Assembly (NCBI GenBank): GCA_023422955.1
Contig: JAFAGG010000044.1
Span: 1-48,270, forward strand
Direction of reading: 5' to 3'
DNA from: Pseudomonadota bacterium
GTDB taxonomy: Bacteria > Pseudomonadota > Gammaproteobacteria > Burkholderiales > Burkholderiaceae_D
DNA: 48,270 nucleotides
The translations under genes and the position numbers were made by a program. Positions 15,031-23,496 of this stretch are shown in pieces. The first letter of the stretch is position 1. Each line of letters starts with the position of its first letter. The notes below the pieces were generated by a model, which was given only the letters and a program-made list of their open reading frames with translations, was not told the DNA's origin and made no database searches.

Positions 15031-16338
15031 ATGAATCAACAAGTAGCACAACCTGGAAGCACTCGCTGGCTCCAGTTAGTGGTTGGCATCGTCTGTATGA
15101 TCGCTACCGCAAACATTCAGTATGCCTGGACTCTGTTCGTTCCAGAAATCCAAGGTACCTTTGGCTGGGCTCGCGCCGAGATCCAGATTGCCTTTACGAT
15201 TTTTGTATTGGTGCAAACCTGGTTGGCACCGATTGAAGGCTACTTCATCGACAAGCTCGGTCCCCGTGTGATGGTGGCAGTTGGCGCTATCTTCATTGGT
15301 CTGGCCTGGTACATCAACTCGAAAGCTTCGACCCTGGGCGGTTTCTACCTGGGCGCAGTCTTCGGCGGTATCGGTGTAGGCTCCATCTACGCGACCTGTA
15401 TCAACAACGCGCTGAAATGGTTCCCAGACCGTCGCGGCCTGGCAGTTGGCCTGACCGCTGGTGGTTACGGTGCAGGTTCTGCAGCGACCATTCTGCCGAT
15501 CGCAGCCATGATCGAGTCCTCCGGCTTCCAGGAAACCTTCCTGTTCTTCGGTATCCTGCAAGGCTCGCTGGCATTCGTTGCTGCCTGGTTCCTGCGCGGC
15601 CCGAAAGCAGGCGAAGTTCCTGCATCCGCGAAACTGGCTCAGTCCAACCGTGACTACACCCTGAAAGAAGCACTCAGCACCAAGCTGTTCTGGCTGATGT
15701 TCTTCATGTTCATCTGCGTGGTTACCGGCGGCATGATGGCAGTTGCTCAGCTGGGCGTTATCGCTCAAGACTTGGGTGTTAAAGAGTTCGAAGTCAACAT
15801 GTACTTCTTCACGATGGCCGCTTTGCCGCTGGCACTGATGCTGGACCGTATCATGAACGGTATCTCGCGTCCGCTGTTCGGCTGGATCTCGGATAACATC
15901 GGCCGTGAAAAAACCATGGTGATCGCCTTTACCCTGGAAGGTATCGGCATCATCGCCCTGGGCTACTTCGGTCACAACCCATGGGCCTTCCTGATTCTGT
16001 CGGGTGTTGTGTTCCTGGCGTGGGGTGAGGTTTACTCGCTGTTCTCCGCACTGGCTGGCGACGCTTTCGGTTCCAAGCACATCGGCAAGATCTACGGCGT
16101 GCTGTACACCGCAAAAGGTATCGGCGCCCTGTTCGTTCCCGTCGGCAACATCATGATGGAAGCAACCGGCACCTGGTCCACCGTGTTGTACACCGTTGCA
16201 TGTATGGACATCACCGCCGCTGTTCTGGCTGTGGTTGCCCTGCGTCCGACGCTGGCTAAACACGTGGAACGCTCCAACCGCCTGATGGCTGAAGAGCGTG
16301 CCGCTGCTGCACGTACGGGTGCTGCTGCAACTGCCTAA
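15031..16338 (+). CDS. oxlT: OxlT-family (oxalate:formate antiporter-like) MFS transporter
   Basis: OxlT exchanges oxalate for formate across the inner membrane in Oxalobacter formigenes. This 435-residue protein has 12 hydrophobic helices and aligns with it from RWLQLV to the end. The two essential cationic residues have counterparts: Arg280 in NGISRPLFGWISDNIGR (OxlT Arg272) and Lys362 in YTAKGIGALF (OxlT Lys355). DKLGPR and FPDRRGLA are the MFS loop motifs. No oxc or frc lies nearby, so another small carboxylate is possible. Codons are strongly biased to CTG, GGT, CGT, GTT and ATC, unlike neighbours, suggesting high expression. GAGGA precedes the ATG, a leader ORF lies upstream, and a strong terminator follows. 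The symbol is by family, not proven function. Confidence 0.82.
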   Translation: MNQQVAQPGSTRWLQLVVGIVCMIATANIQYAWTLFVPEIQGTFGWARAEIQIAFTIFVLVQTWLAPIEGYFIDKLGPRVMVAVGAIFIGLAWYINSKASTLGGFYLGAVFGGIGVGSIYATCINNALKWFPDRRGLAVGLTAGGYGAGSAATILPIAAMIESSGFQETFLFFGILQGSLAFVAAWFLRGPKAGEVPASAKLAQSNRDYTLKEALSTKLFWLMFFMFICVVTGGMMAVAQLGVIAQDLGVKEFEVNMYFFTMAALPLALMLDRIMNGISRPLFGWISDNIGREKTMVIAFTLEGIGIIALGYFGHNPWAFLILSGVVFLAWGEVYSLFSALAGDAFGSKHIGKIYGVLYTAKGIGALFVPVGNIMMEATGTWSTVLYTVACMDITAAVLAVVALRPTLAKHVERSNRLMAEERAAAARTGAAATA

Positions 16339-16371
16339 GCTGGCAACGCAGCACTTCTTTAAATCCTTTAG

Positions 16372-16399
16372 CGGGCTTCTTCGGAAGCCCGTTTTTTTT
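16372..16399 (+). terminator. Rho-independent terminator of oxlT
   Basis: The 8-bp stem CGGGCTTC / GAAGCCCG closes a TTCG tetraloop and is followed by eight T residues (16392-16399). Confidence 0.95.
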
Positions 16400-16588
16400 G
16401 CCGTTTTTTCGCCGTTCTTTTTCTGCTTTTCATAACAGCTCATCGCATGCGCCAGGCGCTTCTCAGCTCGGCGGCGCTGCACAAAAACATGCATGCGCCC
16501 TGCTTCGGTAAATTCCGGCGCAGAACGTTACAATGACGGCTTCACCGTTTAGCAACGGCAACGACCTTCAGCAATCTCCAGCAATAGC

Positions 16589-17113
16589 ATGGCCATTTAC
16601 CAACTGGGCGAATTCGCTCCCACCATAGACCCCACGGCTTACATCACCGACAGCGCCACGCTGATAGGCCAGGTGCAGGTCCAGGCCCGCGCCAGCATCT
16701 GGTTCAACGTCACGATACGCGGCGACAACGAACCCATCGTGATCGGCGAAGGCAGCAATGTCCAGGAAGGCAGCGTACTGCATGCCGACCCCGGTTTTCC
16801 CCTGACCCTGGGCAAGCACGTCACCATCGGCCATATGGCAATGGTGCATGGCTGCACGATAGGCGATGGCACGCTGATAGGCATACAGGCCGTCGTCCTC
16901 AATGGCGCAAAAATTGGAAAGAATTGCGTGGTAGGCGCCGGCGCGCTGGTTACCGAGGGCAAGGAATTTCCCGACAACTCGCTGATCGTCGGCAGCCCCG
17001 CCAAGGCCATACGCACGCTGAGCGAAGAAGAAATCAAGCGTTTCCACGGCGCTGCCGACAGTTATTTGCGGCGCAGCGTGGAATTCCGCGAAAAACTGAA
17101 ACGGATAGGATGA
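16589..17113 (+). CDS. gamma-carbonic anhydrase family protein (left-handed beta-helix)
   Basis: The 174-residue protein is built of hexapeptide repeats and belongs to the YrdA/PaaY gamma-carbonic anhydrase family. The three zinc His residues are visible as His65 (SVLHAD), His82 (IGHMAM) and His87 (MVHGC). A C-terminal helix (EEEIKRFHGAADSYL) packs on the trimer. Many relatives have weak or no carbonic anhydrase activity, so the reaction is uncertain. It overlaps the hslO start region by 1 nt (ATGATGA), and the two are expected to be cotranscribed. Confidence 0.9.
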   Translation: MAIYQLGEFAPTIDPTAYITDSATLIGQVQVQARASIWFNVTIRGDNEPIVIGEGSNVQEGSVLHADPGFPLTLGKHVTIGHMAMVHGCTIGDGTLIGIQAVVLNGAKIGKNCVVGAGALVTEGKEFPDNSLIVGSPAKAIRTLSEEEIKRFHGAADSYLRRSVEFREKLKRIG

Positions 17114-18039
17114 TGACCGATACCCTTCGCAAATTCATGTTCGAGCACAGCGCAGTGCGCGGCGAACTGGTAGAACTGCCGCAGACCTGGCAACAGGTGC
17201 AGATGCGGCGCAGCTATCCGGGACCGGTACGCAATGTGCTGGGCGAAATGATGGCCGCCGCCGCGCTGCTGTCGGCCAACCTCAAGTTCAATGGCGCCAT
17301 CGTGATGCAGATCCACGGCGATGGTCCGCTCAAGCTGCTGGTGGTCGAATGCGATTCGCAGCTGCGCATGCGGGCCACCGCCAAGCTCGCTCCTGATGCA
17401 AGCGTCGCCGAAAACGCTTCCTTGCAAGAGTTGGTGAATCAGAACGGACAAGGACGCTTTGTCATCACGCTGGACCCCAAGGACAAGCTGCCGGGACAGC
17501 AGCCCTACCAAGGCATCGTGCCGCTGGACGGCGATTCGGTGTCGGTGGTACTGGAAAACTATATGCTGCGTTCCGAGCAGCTCGATACCAAGCTGTGGCT
17601 GGCAGCCGATGACAAGGTTGCGCGCGGCCTGTTATTGCAGAAGCTGCCGCAAGAAGGCGGCATCGGCATCACGGTGGCCGACGACGGGGAAACATGGAAT
17701 AGAACTGTTGCGCTGGCTTCCACCGTGCAGGAAGAAGAGCTGCTGACCACCGACATCGATACATTGCTGCATCGCCTCTTTTGGGAAGAGACGATACGCA
17801 TGTTCGAGCCCATGCAGCCTGCATTTGAATGCAGCTGCAATCGTGAAAAAGTGGGCAACATGCTGAAGATGCTGGGCCAGGAAGAGGTGGATTCCGCTCT
17901 TGCCGAACTGGGTCAGCTAGCCATCAATTGCGATTTCTGCGGACAGGAATACATCTTCGACAAGGTGGATGGTGTGCAATTGTTCGCAACGGCCACGACG
18001 ATTGAAGGTATGCAGGAAGCCGGCAAGAATCAACACTAA
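17113..18039 (+). CDS. hslO: redox-regulated chaperone Hsp33
   Basis: Hsp33 is a cytoplasmic holdase activated by oxidation. The 308-residue protein has the N-terminal Hsp33 fold and the C-terminal zinc-binding redox switch: CSC in FECSCNREKV and CDFC in INCDFCGQEY, giving the CxC...CxxC set. Two tandem ATG codons occur at 17110 and 17113; I chose 17113 (MTDTLRKFMF) for ribosome-site spacing and family match. It follows the gamma-carbonic anhydrase gene directly and converges with ftsB, whose stop is only 6 nt away. Confidence 0.96.
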   Translation: MTDTLRKFMFEHSAVRGELVELPQTWQQVQMRRSYPGPVRNVLGEMMAAAALLSANLKFNGAIVMQIHGDGPLKLLVVECDSQLRMRATAKLAPDASVAENASLQELVNQNGQGRFVITLDPKDKLPGQQPYQGIVPLDGDSVSVVLENYMLRSEQLDTKLWLAADDKVARGLLLQKLPQEGGIGITVADDGETWNRTVALASTVQEEELLTTDIDTLLHRLFWEETIRMFEPMQPAFECSCNREKVGNMLKMLGQEEVDSALAELGQLAINCDFCGQEYIFDKVDGVQLFATATTIEGMQEAGKNQH

Positions 18040-18045
18040 GCCCGG

Positions 18046-18372
18046 TCAGGGCAGCAGACGGGAAGCGGGAGTTAGCGGCGGCGCAACGCCTTGCTGGGTC
18101 CCGGCTTCCAGCACTTGAATGAAAATCTCGTCGTTGCGTACCATGCCGAGCTCGTAACGCGCACGCTCTTCGATGGCGCCCGTTCCGCCCTTCAGATCCA
18201 TTACTTCGGAATGCAGCTTGGCATTGCGCGCCCGCAGCTCGTCATTTTTCTGCTGAGCCGCCTCGACCTGACGATCCAGATCCCATACGCGCAGCCAGCC
18301 ACCCTTACCCAGCCAGAGGGGATACTGGATAAGAATCAGCAGTGCAGCAACGCAAATGGCGATCAGGCGCAT
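18046..18372 (-). CDS. ftsB: cell division protein FtsB
   Basis: FtsB is a small bitopic protein that bridges FtsL and FtsQ in the divisome. The 108-residue protein has one N-terminal membrane helix (LIAICVAALLILIQYPLW), the conserved LWLGKGG/DL turn, a leucine-zipper-like coiled coil (about residues 35-62), and the conserved ARYELGMVRNDE segment. The Pro-rich tail is not conserved. It is the last gene behind eno (gap 63 nt), a classical beta- and gammaproteobacterial arrangement. Confidence 0.95.
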   Translation of the reverse strand: MRLIAICVAALLILIQYPLWLGKGGWLRVWDLDRQVEAAQQKNDELRARNAKLHSEVMDLKGGTGAIEERARYELGMVRNDEIFIQVLEAGTQQGVAPPLTPASRLLP

Positions 18373-18435
18373 GCCCGTATCCCCTCAGGGAAACCGGCCA
18401 TCGGAGATGGCCGGGGATGTGAAGACGACTGGAGA

Positions 18436-19719
18436 TTACTTCAGGTTGTAGAACGCGTGGCGGCCGGGATAGCTGGCGATGTCACCCAGGTCTTCCTCGA
18501 TGCGCAGCAGCTGGTTGTACTTGGACATGCGATCCGAACGCGACAGGGAACCAGTCTTGATCTGCAGCGCATTGGTACCGACTGCGATATCGGCGATGGT
18601 CGAGTCTTCGGTTTCGCCGGAGCGATGCGAGATCACTGCGGTGTAGCCGGCGCGCTTGGCCATTTCGATCGCGGCAAAGGTTTCGGTCAACGTACCGATC
18701 TGGTTGATCTTGATCAGGATGGAGTTGGCGATGCCCTTCTGAATGCCTTCGCGCAGGATCTTGGTATTGGTCACGAACAGATCGTCACCGACCAGCTGGA
18801 TTTTCTTGCCCAGCACCTGGGTCAGGTTAGCCCAGCCATCCCAGTCGTTTTCACCCATCGCATCTTCGATCGAGAGAATGGGATACTTGTCGCACCAGGT
18901 CGCAAGCAGGTTGGCGAAATCGCCCGAGGACAAGGCCATGCCTTCGCCGCGCAGGTGATATTTGCCGTCCTTGTAGAATTCGCTGGCCGCACAGTCCAGG
19001 CCCAGCGCAATCTGCGTGCCGGGCTCGTAACCGGCTTGCTCGATCGCCTGCAGGATCAGCTTGATCGCAGCTTCATGGTTTTCCACCGACGGCGCAAAAC
19101 CGCCTTCATCGCCCACGGCCGTCGACATGCCTTTGTCGTGAATGATTTTCTTCAGCGTGTGGAACACTTCGGCGCCGTAGCGGATCGCTTCACGGAAGCT
19201 CGGTGCGCCGACCGGGATGATCATAAATTCCTGCAGGTCCAGCGTGTTGTTCGCATGTGCGCCGCCGTTGATCACGTTCATCATCGGCACCGGCATCTGC
19301 ATCGCGCCGGAGCCGCCGAAATAGCGGTACAGCGGCAAGCCGGATTCTTCCGCAGCAGCCTTGGCGACAGCCATGGAAACAGCCAGCATCGCATTCGCGC
19401 CCAAGCGGGATTTATTTTCGGTGCCGTCCAGGTCGATCAGCGTGCGGTCCAGGAAAGCCTGTTCGTTGGCATCCAGTCCCATCACGGCTTCGGAGATTTC
19501 CGTGTTGATGTGCTCGCAGGCTTTCAGTACGCCCTTGCCGAAATAACGGTTCTTGTCGCCATCGCGCAGTTCGATCGCTTCGCGCGAACCGGTGGAAGCA
19601 CCGGAAGGCACAGCGGCACGACCCATGACGCCCGACTCCAGCAACACATCGCACTCTACCGTGGGATTGCCGCGCGAATCGATGATTTCACGACCGATGA
19701 TGTCAACAATAGCACTCAT
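18436..19719 (-). CDS. eno: enolase
   Basis: Enolase interconverts 2-phosphoglycerate and phosphoenolpyruvate. The 427-residue protein matches the family length and has GASTGSREA, the metal ligands in the SIEDAM and VGDDLFVTN segments, the catalytic Lys in ILIKINQIG, and the signature SHRSGETED. It lies between kdsA (33 nt upstream), whose substrate is PEP, and ftsB. Codon use is strongly biased as expected for a glycolytic gene. Confidence 0.99.
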   Translation of the reverse strand: MSAIVDIIGREIIDSRGNPTVECDVLLESGVMGRAAVPSGASTGSREAIELRDGDKNRYFGKGVLKACEHINTEISEAVMGLDANEQAFLDRTLIDLDGTENKSRLGANAMLAVSMAVAKAAAEESGLPLYRYFGGSGAMQMPVPMMNVINGGAHANNTLDLQEFMIIPVGAPSFREAIRYGAEVFHTLKKIIHDKGMSTAVGDEGGFAPSVENHEAAIKLILQAIEQAGYEPGTQIALGLDCAASEFYKDGKYHLRGEGMALSSGDFANLLATWCDKYPILSIEDAMGENDWDGWANLTQVLGKKIQLVGDDLFVTNTKILREGIQKGIANSILIKINQIGTLTETFAAIEMAKRAGYTAVISHRSGETEDSTIADIAVGTNALQIKTGSLSRSDRMSKYNQLLRIEEDLGDIASYPGRHAFYNLK

Positions 19720-19752
19720 TCAATTCTCCAATTTTTATTCAGTGATTCTTAA

Positions 19753-20607
19753 TTACTTAAAATTCATTTCCAGGAAACCGGCCTTCTTCACGACGCGATC
19801 GAGTTCGACCAGCGTGCTCAGCAGTTCCTTCATCTTGTGCAGCGGCACGGCATTCGGGCCGTCCGACTTCGCTTCGCAGGGATTCGGATGGGTTTCCATG
19901 AACAGGCCGGCGATACCGGTCGCCACTGCCGCGCGCGACAGCACCGGCACGAATTCGCTCTGACCGCCGGAAGACGTGCCCTGCCCGCCCGGCAATTGCA
20001 CCGAGTGGGTTGCATCGAACACCACCGGGCAACCGGTTTCGCGCATGATCGCGAGCGAACGCATGTCGGACACCAGGTTGTTGTAGCCGAAGGAGGCGCC
20101 GCGTTCACAGACCATGAAATGATCATCCGGCTTGCCGGCTTCGCGGGCAGCCGCTCTTGCCTTGTCGATCACATTGATCATGTCGTGCGGTGCGAGGAAC
20201 TGGCCCTTCTTGAAATTCACAGGCTTACCTGCGACAGCGCAAGCCTGAATGAAATCAGTCTGGCGGCACAGGAAAGCGGGGGTCTGCAATACATCGACCA
20301 CCGACGCGACCGGTTCGATTTCGCTGACTTCATGCACGTCGGTCAGCACCGGCACGCCGATCTGCTTGCGCACTTCGGCCAGGATTTCCAAGCCTTTTTC
20401 CATGCCCAGACCGCGGAAGGAAGAACCGGAAGAACGGTTCGCCTTGTCGAACGAGGACTTGTAAATAAAGGGGATGCCCAGCGCCTGGGTAATTTCCTTC
20501 AAGGTGCCTGCTGTATCCAGCGCCATCTGGCGCGATTCGATCACGCAGGTGCCGGCAATCAGGAAAAACGGCTTGTCCAGACCAACTTCGAAATCATACA
20601 GTTTCAC
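19753..20607 (-). CDS. kdsA: 3-deoxy-8-phosphooctulonate (KDO8P) synthase
   Basis: KdsA joins PEP and arabinose 5-phosphate to make KDO8P for lipopolysaccharide inner core. The 284-residue TIM-barrel protein has FFLIAGTCVIES, FKSSFDKANRSS-like sequence, the LTDVHE and QTPAFLCRQTD segments, and the VFDATHSVQLPGG motif. It has Asn in VNFKKGQF rather than a Cys in the metal position, consistent with the metal-independent class. Its start lies inside the 3' end of pyrG (14-nt overlap), so the two are translationally linked. Confidence 0.97.
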   Translation of the reverse strand: MKLYDFEVGLDKPFFLIAGTCVIESRQMALDTAGTLKEITQALGIPFIYKSSFDKANRSSGSSFRGLGMEKGLEILAEVRKQIGVPVLTDVHEVSEIEPVASVVDVLQTPAFLCRQTDFIQACAVAGKPVNFKKGQFLAPHDMINVIDKARAAAREAGKPDDHFMVCERGASFGYNNLVSDMRSLAIMRETGCPVVFDATHSVQLPGGQGTSSGGQSEFVPVLSRAAVATGIAGLFMETHPNPCEAKSDGPNAVPLHKMKELLSTLVELDRVVKKAGFLEMNFK

Positions 20608-22264
20608 GTTCTGTCTCCTTGCCGGTCAGCGCCTGCTTGTTTGCCAGCGCTGCCTTGATGAATGAAATGAACAGCGGATGCCCGTCGCGCGGCGTGGACT
20701 TGAACTCAGGGTGATACTGCACCCCGACGTACCACGGATGAGCATGTTCGCCACTACGCGGCATTTCCATGATTTCGCACAGCGACTCGTTCGGCGTGCG
20801 TGCCGACACGATCAGGCCGGCTTCTTCCACGCGCGGCAGATAATGGTTGTTCGCCTCGTAACGATGACGATGGCGCTCGGTCACCTTGCCGCCATAAATT
20901 TCCGCAGCAATCGTTCCCGGCTTGACGTCGCAGGTCTGCGCGCCCAGGCGCATGGTGCCGCCGAGATCGGAATTTTCATTGCGGCGTTCCACCTTGCCGT
21001 CATGGTTTTGCCATTCGGTGATCAGCGCCACCATCGGTTGCTCGGTATCCGGATCAAATTCGGTCGAGTTCGCTTTCGACAGGCCTGCCACATGGCGCGC
21101 GAATTCGATCAGCGCAACCTGCATGCCGAGGCAAATTCCCAGATAAGGAATCTTGTTTTCGCGGGCGAAGCGCGCTGCGGCAATCTTGCCTTCCACGCCG
21201 CGCTTGCCGAAGCCGCCCGGCACCAGGATCGCATCGAAATTCTTCAGTCCGGCCGTGCCTTTTGCTTCGATTTCTTCCGAATCGAGATACTCGATATTGA
21301 CGCGGCTCTCGGTGTGAATGCCGGCATGACGCAAGGCTTCGGTCAGCGACTTGTAGGATTCGGTCAGATCGACATACTTGCCGACCATGCCTATGGTCAC
21401 GGCCTGCTTGGGATTTTCCAGCGCATGGACCAGCTTGCTCCACATCGACAGATCGGCCGGCCGCGGCGCCAGGCCCAGCTTGTCGCAGATGATGCGGTCC
21501 AGGCCCTGGTCGTGCAGCATTTGCGGAATCTTGTAAATCGTATCGGCATCCCACACCGAGATAACCGCATCTTCCTCGACGTTCGAGAACAGCGAAATCT
21601 TGGCACGCTCGTCGTCAGGAATCCGGCGATCGGCACGGCACAGCAAGGCATCCGGAGAAATGCCGATTTCGCGCAGCTTTTGCACGCTATGCTGGGTAGG
21701 CTTGGTTTTCAGTTCGCCGGCCGACACCAGGTAAGGCACCAGCGTCAGATGGACGAAAGCAGCCGCATTGCGACCCGCGCGCAGGCTCAGTTGACGCGCT
21801 GCTTCGAGGAAAGGCAGCGACTCGATATCACCCACCGTGCCGCCGATTTCCACCAGCGCCACGTCATAGCCTTCGGCGCCGCGCTTGATGAATTCCTGGA
21901 TTTCGTTGGTGATGTGCGGAATCACCTGCACCGTCTTGCCTAAATATTCGCCACGGCGTTCCTTGCGGATCACGGATTCGTAAATCTGGCCGGTGGTGAA
22001 ATTGTTCACCTTTTTCATCTTGGCCGAAATGAAACGCTCGTAGTGGCCGAGATCGAGGTCGGTTTCGGCGCCGTCGTCGGTCACGAAGACTTCGCCGTGC
22101 TGGAAAGGACTCATGGTGCCCGGATCGACGTTGATGTACGGATCGAGCTTGAGCAGGGTAACTTTGAGACCGCGCGATTCAAGAATCGCTGCGAGAGACG
22201 CGGCTGCAATCCCTTTGCCAAGGGATGAAACAACGCCGCCGGTGACAAAAACAAACTTGGTCAT
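20594..22264 (-). CDS. pyrG: CTP synthase
   Basis: PyrG aminates UTP to CTP using glutamine and ATP. The 556-residue protein starts MTKFVFVTGGVVSSLGKG. The open frame extends eight codons further, but that part is not conserved. The synthetase domain occupies about residues 1-265, and the class I glutaminase domain has the oxyanion region and nucleophile Cys in GICLGMQ, with the His-Glu pair in the late VQYHPEF segment. The gene heads the pyrG-kdsA-eno-ftsB operon. Confidence 0.98.
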   Translation of the reverse strand: MTKFVFVTGGVVSSLGKGIAAASLAAILESRGLKVTLLKLDPYINVDPGTMSPFQHGEVFVTDDGAETDLDLGHYERFISAKMKKVNNFTTGQIYESVIRKERRGEYLGKTVQVIPHITNEIQEFIKRGAEGYDVALVEIGGTVGDIESLPFLEAARQLSLRAGRNAAAFVHLTLVPYLVSAGELKTKPTQHSVQKLREIGISPDALLCRADRRIPDDERAKISLFSNVEEDAVISVWDADTIYKIPQMLHDQGLDRIICDKLGLAPRPADLSMWSKLVHALENPKQAVTIGMVGKYVDLTESYKSLTEALRHAGIHTESRVNIEYLDSEEIEAKGTAGLKNFDAILVPGGFGKRGVEGKIAAARFARENKIPYLGICLGMQVALIEFARHVAGLSKANSTEFDPDTEQPMVALITEWQNHDGKVERRNENSDLGGTMRLGAQTCDVKPGTIAAEIYGGKVTERHRHRYEANNHYLPRVEEAGLIVSARTPNESLCEIMEMPRSGEHAHPWYVGVQYHPEFKSTPRDGHPLFISFIKAALANKQALTGKETERETV

Positions 22265-22301
22265 TGCTGAAGGTGCCTGACGGCACATGCGGGAAATTCA
22301 A

Positions 22302-22307
22302 ATTATA
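22302..22307 (-). promoter_or_regulatory. -10 element upstream of pyrG
   Basis: On the minus strand a perfect TATAAT lies about 38 nt before the pyrG ATG in AT-rich sequence. The -35 region (TTAGGC, 22324-22329) is poor. It is the likely promoter of the pyrG-kdsA-eno-ftsB operon. Confidence 0.45.
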
Positions 22308-22375
22308 ACGCAAAGAGTCGTGCGCCTAATCAATGCCCGGTGCTTTTTGTGATGCCCAAGTAGGTTTCGGCAGCC

Positions 22376-23380
22376 TCAGGGGGAGTAACTGATTTGCAGC
22401 TTGCCGAAATCCTGCCGTCCTATGGCGTTGGGCAAGTCGCGGATTTCATTACTGCGACGGGTAATGGAGAAAAGTAGGGCAAAAGGCGCATGCCGCCAGA
22501 CGAAGCCGATTTCCGCTTCGGCGACCAGGCGCCGGGGATTCACGGTATGCGGATTATTGTTGGAAAAGTAACCGCCTTGCAGCGTGGCGTTATAGCCGAC
22601 GCCCCGCCCTTCCAGTCGAAAAAAGCCGTGAAGATCCGATTCCCCGCGGGCTTTTTCCTGCTCTCCTATCTTCAGCAGCAATGCCGCCGAGGCATCCGTG
22701 TATATATTGCCAAAACGGCCATGCAGTGCAGGCGTCAATGTGACCCGGGGCGCTACATGCCAGGGCGCAAAATTGTGCTCGGCGCTCAACACTACGCCGA
22801 CTTCATTGCGGACCTGCTTGGCCCATCCCTGCGGCAAAGCCTGATCCAGAATGCGATGCATGGTCTTCTGCGCCCATTCCCCGCCGGCGCAATGTCCGAG
22901 GCAACCCAGATCCACCCCCCATTTACGGGAGCTGCCGTCCGCTCGCGTCGTCTGCTTGAAGCCACCGACGTAGAGCCAGCCGGCATAAGGACGGTCATTG
23001 GGCACGATTTGTTCAGGAGTCAACTGAGTGTTTGAGGCGGTATACAACTCCTGCCCGATTCTCCATCCATAAGTGGCAAGCCCGTTTTCTTCCCGCACCT
23101 GATGCTGCCGGGTGTAGAGCAATCCGCTGCTGTAGAAACCATCCTCGCCGCCCAGCACGAAAGTATCGTTGTCCACGGTCAGGATATGGGAGCTCTTCCC
23201 TGCACTGGCCGCATGCCGGAAGCCATCAACGAAAGAATCCAGGCCGCCGGCATGGGCAGAAGAAGAGCACACCAAGACACTCATCGCCCATCCTGCAGCC
23301 AGCAAGATTGCGGCTTTCCCTGCACCGAAAGGAAATGAGCATTCGCACACATTGGCGCTGCTTAGACAGTTTCGCAACAT
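22376..23380 (-). CDS. lpxR: lipid A 3'-O-deacylase, LpxR family
   Basis: LpxR is an outer-membrane beta-barrel enzyme that removes the 3' acyloxyacyl group of lipid A. The 334-residue protein has a signal peptide ending SSAHAGG and shows the family landmarks: an N-terminal VDNDTF strand (catalytic Asn/Asp pair), FYSSGLLYTR, NDRPYAGWLYVG, and QKTMHRIL with the catalytic His. The start at 23380 (MLRNCLSS) has AAGG 6 nt upstream. An in-frame ATG at 23413 is less likely. It lies last in a minus-strand run, 116 nt after comEC. The gene symbol rests on family similarity; activity is not shown. Confidence 0.82.
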   Translation of the reverse strand: MLRNCLSSANVCECSFPFGAGKAAILLAAGWAMSVLVCSSSAHAGGLDSFVDGFRHAASAGKSSHILTVDNDTFVLGGEDGFYSSGLLYTRQHQVREENGLATYGWRIGQELYTASNTQLTPEQIVPNDRPYAGWLYVGGFKQTTRADGSSRKWGVDLGCLGHCAGGEWAQKTMHRILDQALPQGWAKQVRNEVGVVLSAEHNFAPWHVAPRVTLTPALHGRFGNIYTDASAALLLKIGEQEKARGESDLHGFFRLEGRGVGYNATLQGGYFSNNNPHTVNPRRLVAEAEIGFVWRHAPFALLFSITRRSNEIRDLPNAIGRQDFGKLQISYSP

Positions 23381-23496
23381 CGAGGCCTTACACAAGATGT
23401 GATCCTGCACCACTATATAAGCCGCGACGGATTTGTCATTTGGGGTGAAACAGAAAATGCACAGTCTGGCGGGTCCGCGCTTTCAGCCGCAATGCT

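Noticed and set aside
15076..16494. 472-codon open frame opposite oxlT
   Set aside because: It is produced by the biased codon usage of oxlT read backwards and runs through the oxlT terminator.
18091..19752. 553-codon open frame opposite ftsB and eno
   Set aside because: Shadow of the strongly codon-biased eno gene; the composition is not protein-like and no motif is visible.
20678..21943. 421-codon open frame opposite pyrG
   Set aside because: Antisense shadow; pyrG is complete with all motifs.
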